Made by a program: the position numbers and the translations under genes. A DNA stretch of 11,194 nt, taken from contig WOYR01000096.1 in NCBI GenBank assembly GCA_011620705.1, positions 4,463-15,656 of the forward strand. Reading direction: 5' to 3'. Shown in pieces: positions 6,618 through 11,194 of the stretch (the stretch's first letter is position 1; the number at the start of each line of letters is the position of its first letter). The notes under the pieces are model-generated. The model was not told the origin of the DNA, did no database searches, and was given only the letters and a program-made list of their open reading frames with translations. Origin of the DNA: Microbacteriaceae bacterium. GTDB lineage: Bacteria > Actinomycetota > Actinomycetes > Actinomycetales > Microbacteriaceae.

Positions 6618-6632
6618 GCGCAGGCGCAGGCA
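6600..6632 (+). repeat. 15-bp direct repeat flanking the aminotransferase stop codon
   Basis: GCGCAGGCGCAGGCA occurs at 6600-6614 and again at 6618-6632, separated only by the TAG stop. Each copy is itself made of GCGCAG units. The first copy encodes A-Q-A-Q-A, the end of the aminotransferase; the second fills most of the 20-bp gap to the convergent dnaE2 gene. It looks like a slippage or duplication product. Confidence 0.8.
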
Positions 6633-6637
6633 GCGCG

Positions 6638-9600
6638 CTACTGAAAATCGCGGGAACGGTGCGGCACCGTGACGCGAAGGGGCTCGAAGCGGTCGGCGAG
6701 AAGATTCGTCACCCCTTCGTCCGAACGCTCCAGGATGCCGCGCACGATCAGCGCGGGGGACTCGCGGACCACGCGGCGGTAGCGGCCCCACACCCCCATC
6801 GAGCAGATCACGTTCACCAGGCCGTGCTCGTCCTCGAGGTTGAGGAAGGTGATCCCGGATGCCGTCGCCGGCCGCTGGCGGTGGGTGACGAGCCCGGCGA
6901 CCTCGATGCGCCTGCCCGTCTCCGCGGTGCGCATGTCCTTCGATGACAGCGCGCCGCGCTCCGACAGCCCGGCGCGGAAGTGCGCGAGCGGATGGTCGTC
7001 GGTCGAGATGCCCGTCGCCCAGAGATCCGAGGCGAGGGTCTCGAAGGCGCTCGGGTCGGCGAACAACGGCGGCTGCACGGCGACGATCGAGTCGGCGAGG
7101 AACTCCTCGCGGTCCTGGGCCGCCGAGCCGGCCCGCCAGAGCGCCTCGCGCCTGCTGAGCCCGAAGCAGTCGAAGGCGCCCGCTGTGGCGAGCGACTCGA
7201 GCTGGGCGGTGCTGAGACCGGTGCGGCGCACCAGATCCTCCATCGAGCGGTATGGGCCGCGCCTGCGCTCGGCCACGATCCGCTCGGCCGCCTTCGTGCC
7301 GATCCGGTTCACCTCGGCCAGGCCGAGCCGCACCGCCCAGTTGCCGTCGCGGCGGTGGTCGGCCGAAGCATCCGGCTCCGAGCTGTCGAAGACGCCGACC
7401 GGGGGCTGGATGCGCTCGGTGCAGGACGCCGGGCCGGTCGGGCCGGCAGCTCCGCCAGGGGCGAGAGGCTCGATCCCCGCCTCGACCCCCGACAGCTGCA
7501 GATCGGGCCGTCGCACCTCGACGCCGTGGCGGCGGGCATCCCCGGTCAGGGTCGCGGGGGAGTAGAAGCCCATCGGCTGCGCCCGCAGCAGCCCGGCCAG
7601 GAACACGCCCGGGTAGTGCAGCTTCAGCCATGAACTCGCGTAGACCAGCAGCGAGAAGCTCAGGCTGTGGCTCTCGGCGAAGCCGAAGTTGGCGAAGGCC
7701 TGGATGCGGCCGTAGATCTCATCGGCGACATCGCCCACCAGCCCGTTCGACGCCATCCCCTCGTAGAGCTTGATGCGCAGCGACTCGATCTTCTCCAGTC
7801 CGCGCTTGCTGCCCATCGCGCGCCTGAGCAGATCGGCATCCTCGCCCGAGCACTCGCCGACGGCCATCGCCATCTGCATCAATTGCTCCTGGAACACCGG
7901 GATGCCGAGCGTGCGCTCGAGCGCCGGGATCAGCTTCGGGTGCAGGTACGTCACCTCCTCGAGCCCCAGCTTGCGGCGCACGAAGGGATGCACCGCCCCG
8001 CCCTGGATCGGGCCGGGCCGCACCAGCGCGATCTGCACCGCCAGGTCGTAGAACCGCCGCGGCTGCAGACGGGGGAGCAGCCCCATCTGCGCGCGGCTCT
8101 CCACCTGGAACACCCCGATCGAGTCGGCGCGGCAGAGCATGTCGTAGACCGCCTTCTCCTCCTTCGGGATCGTCGACAGCTCCCACTCCTCGCCGGTCGA
8201 CTCCCGGATCAGGTCGAAGCAGTACTGCAGCGCCGCCAGCATGCCGAGGCCGAGCAGGTCGAACTTGACCAGTCCCATCCAGGCCGCGTCGTCCTTGTCC
8301 CACTGGATGACGGTGCGATCGTCCATGCGGGCGTGCTCGATCGGCACCACCTCGCCGACCGGGCGGTCGGTGAGCACCATCCCGCCCGAGTGGATGCCCA
8401 GGTGCCGCGGCGCCTTCAGCAGCTTCATCGCCAGGCCGACCACTGCATCCGGGATGTCGTGATCGTCACCGCTGGTCAGCTGCGCGCCCCACCTCTCGAC
8501 CTGCTTGCTCCAGGCGTCCTGCTGGCCCGGACTGTGCCCGAGGGCCTTCGCCATGTCGCGCACGGCGTTCTTCGGCCGGTACTGGATGACGTTGGCCACC
8601 TGCGCCGCGTTGCGCCTGCCGTACTTCTCGAACACCCACTGGATCACCTCCTCGCGCCGGTCGGAGTCGAAGTCGACGTCGATGTCGGGCTCCTCCTCGC
8701 GCAGGCTGGAGAGGAAGCGCTCGAAGGGCAGCCGGTAGAAGATCGAGTCGACGGCGGTGATGTCGAGCAGGTAGCAGACCGCCGAGTTGGCGGCAGAGCC
8801 GCGTCCCTGGCAGAGGATGCCGCGGCTGCGCGCGAACTGCACGATGTCGTACACGATCAGGAAATAGCCGGGGAAGTCCTTCTGCTCGATGACCGCCAGT
8901 TCGGATTCGATGCGCTTCCTGTCCGCGGGCGCGAGGCCGGGGTATTTGCGGGGAACGGCATCCCAGACCAGCTTCCGCAGGTAGGACATCGGGGTGTGGC
9001 CGTCGGGCACCTCCTGCTTCGGCAGCGCCGGCTTGGCGCGGCGCAGCGGGAAGGCGAGCTCGTCGGCCAGCTGCACGGTGCGCTCGACCGCTCCCGGATA
9101 CCGTGCGAAGCGGGCGAGCATCTCGCGCCCCGAACGCAGATGCGCCGTTCCAGCCCCGGGCAGCCAGCCGTCGAGTTCGTCCAGGCTGCGCTGCGCCCGG
9201 ACCGCGGCGACCGCCGCCGCCAGTTGCCGGTCGCCCGGTGCGGCGTAGTGCACGTTGCCCGTGGCGATCACCGGGAGCGAGCGCTCGGCGGCCAGCGCGG
9301 CCAGCGCATCGTTGCGATCCGAGGCGAGGGGCTCGCCGTTGTCGATGAGCTCGACGTAGACGTTGTCGTGGCCGAACAGGCGCACCAGGCGGTCGAGCTC
9401 CATGCCGGGGTCGCCACCGTCGAGGCCCCGCCTGACCGCACCTTTCCGGCACCCCGTCAGCACCACCCAGTGCCCGCCGGCCAGCTCGCCGAGCTCCTCC
9501 AGGTCGTACACCGGCCTGCCCTTCTCGCCGCCGCGCAGCTGGGCCTCGGTGATCGCTTTCGCGAGCCGGTGGTAGCCCTCCTCCTGCCGGGCGAGCACGA

Positions 9601-10030
9601 GCAGGTGGCTGCCCTCGGGATCCGGCTCGCCGTTCTGCGGCGCGCTCAGCCCGAGCGACAGCTCCGCCCCGAACACCGTCTTCACCGAGGCCGTCTCTGC
9701 CGCCTCCGCGAAGCGCACGATCCCGTAGAAGCCGTCGTGGTCGGTGATCGCGAGGGCGTGCAGACCGAGCCGTTCCGCCTCCTCGAGCAGCTCCTCGGGG
9801 GAGGAGGCGCCGTCGAGGAAGCTGTAGCTCGAGTGCGCGTGCAGTTCGGCGTACGGGAGGGCATCCGGATCCCGGATGAGACCCTCGGGCGCCACGTACG
9901 GCCCGCGCTTCAGCGACCAGGCCGGGCTGTCCCCGCCGTCGGCGCCGGCCGGCATCTGCCGGGGCCGGCGCCGATCGCTGAGCGCAGCCTCGAACTCCGA
10001 CCAGGGGATCGGGGGGTTGTTCCAGCCCAT
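6638..10030 (-). CDS. dnaE2: Error-prone DNA polymerase III alpha subunit DnaE2 (ImuC)
   Basis: This 1130-residue C-family polymerase is the catalytic part of the ImuA'-ImuB-DnaE2 mutasome, which extends DNA across lesions and causes damage-induced mutations. The PHP domain starts at about 60 (H-A-H-S with His64 and His66; T-D-H-D at 96-99; Glu123; His142; Cys194; His261). The active site P-D-I-D-V-D-F (448-454) carries Asp449 and Asp451, with the third aspartate at 591 in F-D-L-L-G-L-G. H-L-R-S-G-R-E-M (297-304) and the OB-fold segment V-T-H-R-Q-R-P-A-T-A-S-G (1048-1059) mark DnaE2 rather than DnaE1, as does the S-R-D-F-Q end. It is longer than the M. tuberculosis protein as I recall it, mainly through an insertion at about 848-895. 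The final PHP ligand position is Asn259 rather than Asp. Start M-G-W-N-N resembles other DnaE2 starts and has a good Shine-Dalgarno; imuB ends 30 bp upstream. Confidence 0.95.
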   Translation of the reverse strand: MGWNNPPIPWSEFEAALSDRRRPRQMPAGADGGDSPAWSLKRGPYVAPEGLIRDPDALPYAELHAHSSYSFLDGASSPEELLEEAERLGLHALAITDHDGFYGIVRFAEAAETASVKTVFGAELSLGLSAPQNGEPDPEGSHLLVLARQEEGYHRLAKAITEAQLRGGEKGRPVYDLEELGELAGGHWVVLTGCRKGAVRRGLDGGDPGMELDRLVRLFGHDNVYVELIDNGEPLASDRNDALAALAAERSLPVIATGNVHYAAPGDRQLAAAVAAVRAQRSLDELDGWLPGAGTAHLRSGREMLARFARYPGAVERTVQLADELAFPLRRAKPALPKQEVPDGHTPMSYLRKLVWDAVPRKYPGLAPADRKRIESELAVIEQKDFPGYFLIVYDIVQFARSRGILCQGRGSAANSAVCYLLDITAVDSIFYRLPFERFLSSLREEEPDIDVDFDSDRREEVIQWVFEKYGRRNAAQVANVIQYRPKNAVRDMAKALGHSPGQQDAWSKQVERWGAQLTSGDDHDIPDAVVGLAMKLLKAPRHLGIHSGGMVLTDRPVGEVVPIEHARMDDRTVIQWDKDDAAWMGLVKFDLLGLGMLAALQYCFDLIRESTGEEWELSTIPKEEKAVYDMLCRADSIGVFQVESRAQMGLLPRLQPRRFYDLAVQIALVRPGPIQGGAVHPFVRRKLGLEEVTYLHPKLIPALERTLGIPVFQEQLMQMAMAVGECSGEDADLLRRAMGSKRGLEKIESLRIKLYEGMASNGLVGDVADEIYGRIQAFANFGFAESHSLSFSLLVYASSWLKLHYPGVFLAGLLRAQPMGFYSPATLTGDARRHGVEVRRPDLQLSGVEAGIEPLAPGGAAGPTGPASCTERIQPPVGVFDSSEPDASADHRRDGNWAVRLGLAEVNRIGTKAAERIVAERRRGPYRSMEDLVRRTGLSTAQLESLATAGAFDCFGLSRREALWRAGSAAQDREEFLADSIVAVQPPLFADPSAFETLASDLWATGISTDDHPLAHFRAGLSERGALSSKDMRTAETGRRIEVAGLVTHRQRPATASGITFLNLEDEHGLVNVICSMGVWGRYRRVVRESPALIVRGILERSDEGVTNLLADRFEPLRVTVPHRSRDFQ

Positions 10031-10039
10031 CAGCGCGCG

Positions 10040-10045
10040 CTCCTC
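10040..10045 (-). promoter_or_regulatory. Ribosome binding site of dnaE2 (GAGGAG)
   Basis: On the minus strand GAGGAG ends 9 nt before the ATG at 10030, within the 30-bp gap after imuB. It fixes the dnaE2 start and shows that this downstream operon gene is translated by a classical ribosome-binding site, unlike most starts in this window. Confidence 0.75.
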
Positions 10046-10060
10046 AACCAGCGGTGGCGG

Positions 10061-11194
10061 CTAGTCATAGCGGCCCTCCGCCCACCAGCCGGCCTCATCG
10101 AGCACCAGCAGCCAGGCAGCACCCTCGGCGTCGACGACCTGGAGGCGGTTCGTGCTGCGGGCTGTCGCGGCATCCCACCAGCGCTCCTCGAGCGGCCAGG
10201 GACCCGCCCAAGCGGTGAGCTCGCGGCGCGCGCCGGTACCCGAGACCATGGCGGCGGGCGGGGCGCTGAGCCGGCCGCGCTCATCGACGGCGACGGGGCG
10301 CCCCAGGGCATCCTGCACCGCGAGCTGCCGCGGCAGCTCGTAGACGGTCGCCGGAGCGGGCGGCGGCAGCGCTCCCGGCCACGGCTTGCGGGGATCGCGC
10401 GCCACCAGGCCGTCGAACGATGGCGGCCGGTCGCCCCACGGCACGAGGGTCTGCCGCTCGGCGGGCGTGCGCCCGCCGGACGGCGTCGCGGTGAGCACGC
10501 CGCGGTGCCCCACCATGCCCTGCACCCGTGACAGGCCGGAGTGCACGTTCTCGTCGGGCCCTGTGCCCCACAGCCCGCGCTCGTGCGCGCCGACCGGGTC
10601 GACGGCCTCGGGGCTGAGGCGCACCCGGGTGACGGCGGATACCAGCTCACCTGACGGCCGAGGATCGAGACGCCCCTCGGCGCCGGCGTAGCGGCGGCGG
10701 CCGGAGACGGCCCCTGCTCCCGACTCCAGTGCGCCTGCAAGCTGCCATCTGACCCGGTCGACCACCTCCGCCGCCGAGAAGGAGCGCGGGTGCATCCAGA
10801 CCCGCTCGCTGGCCTCGCCGCGTTCGCCGATCAGCTCCACCCGCAGCGCCGTGCAGACCAGCCGCTGCGCGAGCAGCGCGTTCACGAAGTCGTCGGATGC
10901 CGCCCGCACCCCGAACGCCACCTGGTCGACCCGATCGAGGGCTGGCTCGAAATCCACGACCGCGTCCACGTCGCGGGGCGGGATGCGCGGGGTCGCCGGC
11001 CGCGGGTCCCGCCCGCCCGCCAGGGCGTGCAGCCGCGCGCCCATCGGGCCGAAGCGCGCGACGACCTCCTGTTCGCCGAGCGCCGCGAACTCGCCGAGCG
11101 TGCGGATGCCGAGCCGGGGGAGCAGGTTCACCAGTTCCGGCTGCTCCAGCAGCCCGACCGGCAGCGGCGCGAGGAACGCGGCGGTCCCACCCTG
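10061..11194 (-). CDS. imuB: ImuB, mutasome adaptor (Y-family-like protein), C-terminal 377 residues (partial)
   Basis: The gene enters from the right edge in an open frame (first visible codon at 11194) and stops with TAG at 10063-10061. Visible are the end of the palm and the thumb-like helix-hairpin-helix (L-L-P-R-L-G-I-R-T-L-G-E-F), a little-finger-like domain, and the long C-terminal region with P-L-E-E-R-W-W-D that marks ImuB. In mycobacteria ImuB lost polymerase activity and instead links ImuA' and DnaE2 to the beta clamp. Its catalytic residues would lie off the window, so loss of activity cannot be checked here. Where M. tuberculosis ImuB has the clamp motif QLPLWG this protein reads E-R-G-L-W-G (10565-10582), lacking the Gln and first Leu. 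It is transcribed toward dnaE2, 30 bp away, surely as one operon; promoter and any SOS box lie beyond the edge. Confidence 0.9.
   Translation of the reverse strand, partial: QGGTAAFLAPLPVGLLEQPELVNLLPRLGIRTLGEFAALGEQEVVARFGPMGARLHALAGGRDPRPATPRIPPRDVDAVVDFEPALDRVDQVAFGVRAASDDFVNALLAQRLVCTALRVELIGERGEASERVWMHPRSFSAAEVVDRVRWQLAGALESGAGAVSGRRRYAGAEGRLDPRPSGELVSAVTRVRLSPEAVDPVGAHERGLWGTGPDENVHSGLSRVQGMVGHRGVLTATPSGGRTPAERQTLVPWGDRPPSFDGLVARDPRKPWPGALPPPAPATVYELPRQLAVQDALGRPVAVDERGRLSAPPAAMVSGTGARRELTAWAGPWPLEERWWDAATARSTNRLQVVDAEGAAWLLVLDEAGWWAEGRYD

Noticed and set aside
5004..7631. Minus-strand open frame of 875 codons spanning the aminotransferase and the end of dnaE2
   Set aside because: It crosses several real genes in the wrong frame and shows no recognisable motif.
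7667..10531. Plus-strand open frame of 954 codons opposite dnaE2 and imuB
   Set aside because: It runs across the dnaE2-imuB junction antisense to two well-recognised genes, and its His/Arg/Leu-rich composition is typical of a shadow frame.

Overview
The window is about 70% G+C, densely coding, and reads as ordinary chromosome of a high-GC actinobacterium. Microbacteriaceae is my best guess. The grounds are an ImuB/DnaE2 pair of the mycobacterial kind, a PF12897-type aspartate aminotransferase like that of Corynebacterium, an actinobacterial DinB, and starts that look leaderless (TAnnnT placed 6-7 nt before the start codon). I see no rRNA, tRNA, CRISPR array, insertion sequence or prophage gene.

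Layout from left to right. The last 30 codons of a SpoU/TrmH-type RNA methyltransferase (+) end at 95. A membrane-anchored D-alanyl-D-alanine carboxypeptidase (+, 113-1348) follows and converges, with a 12-bp gap, on a cytoplasmic SGNH/GDSL hydrolase (-, 1361-2143). A 93-bp divergent region (2144-2236) separates the hydrolase from dinB, DNA polymerase IV (+, 2237-3511). dinB overlaps by 4 bp (GTGA) an SF2 DEAD/DEAH-box helicase (+, 3508-5325), which is followed 29 bp later by an aspartate-type aminotransferase (+, 5355-6617). That gene converges, with a 20-bp gap, on dnaE2/imuC, error-prone DNA polymerase III alpha (-, 6638-10030). The 3' part of imuB (-, 10061 to the right edge) lies 30 bp upstream of dnaE2 in the same operon. 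No gene-free stretch longer than 300 bases exists.

How the genes relate: dinB and the imuB-dnaE2 operon are the two main translesion-synthesis routes of actinobacteria, and they sit within 3.2 kb of each other with a helicase between them. ImuB is the non-catalytic adaptor that brings DnaE2 to the sliding clamp, and its usual partner ImuA' would be expected just beyond the right edge. The other genes (cell-wall carboxypeptidase, hydrolase, aminotransferase, RNA methyltransferase) look like unrelated housekeeping neighbours. I did not find a clearly new biological system. The points most worth a second look are a degenerate clamp-binding motif in ImuB, a roughly 45-residue insertion in DnaE2, the helicase's long C-terminal extension, the leaderless promoter pattern, and a strong excess of the hexamer GGATGC/GCATCC across the window.
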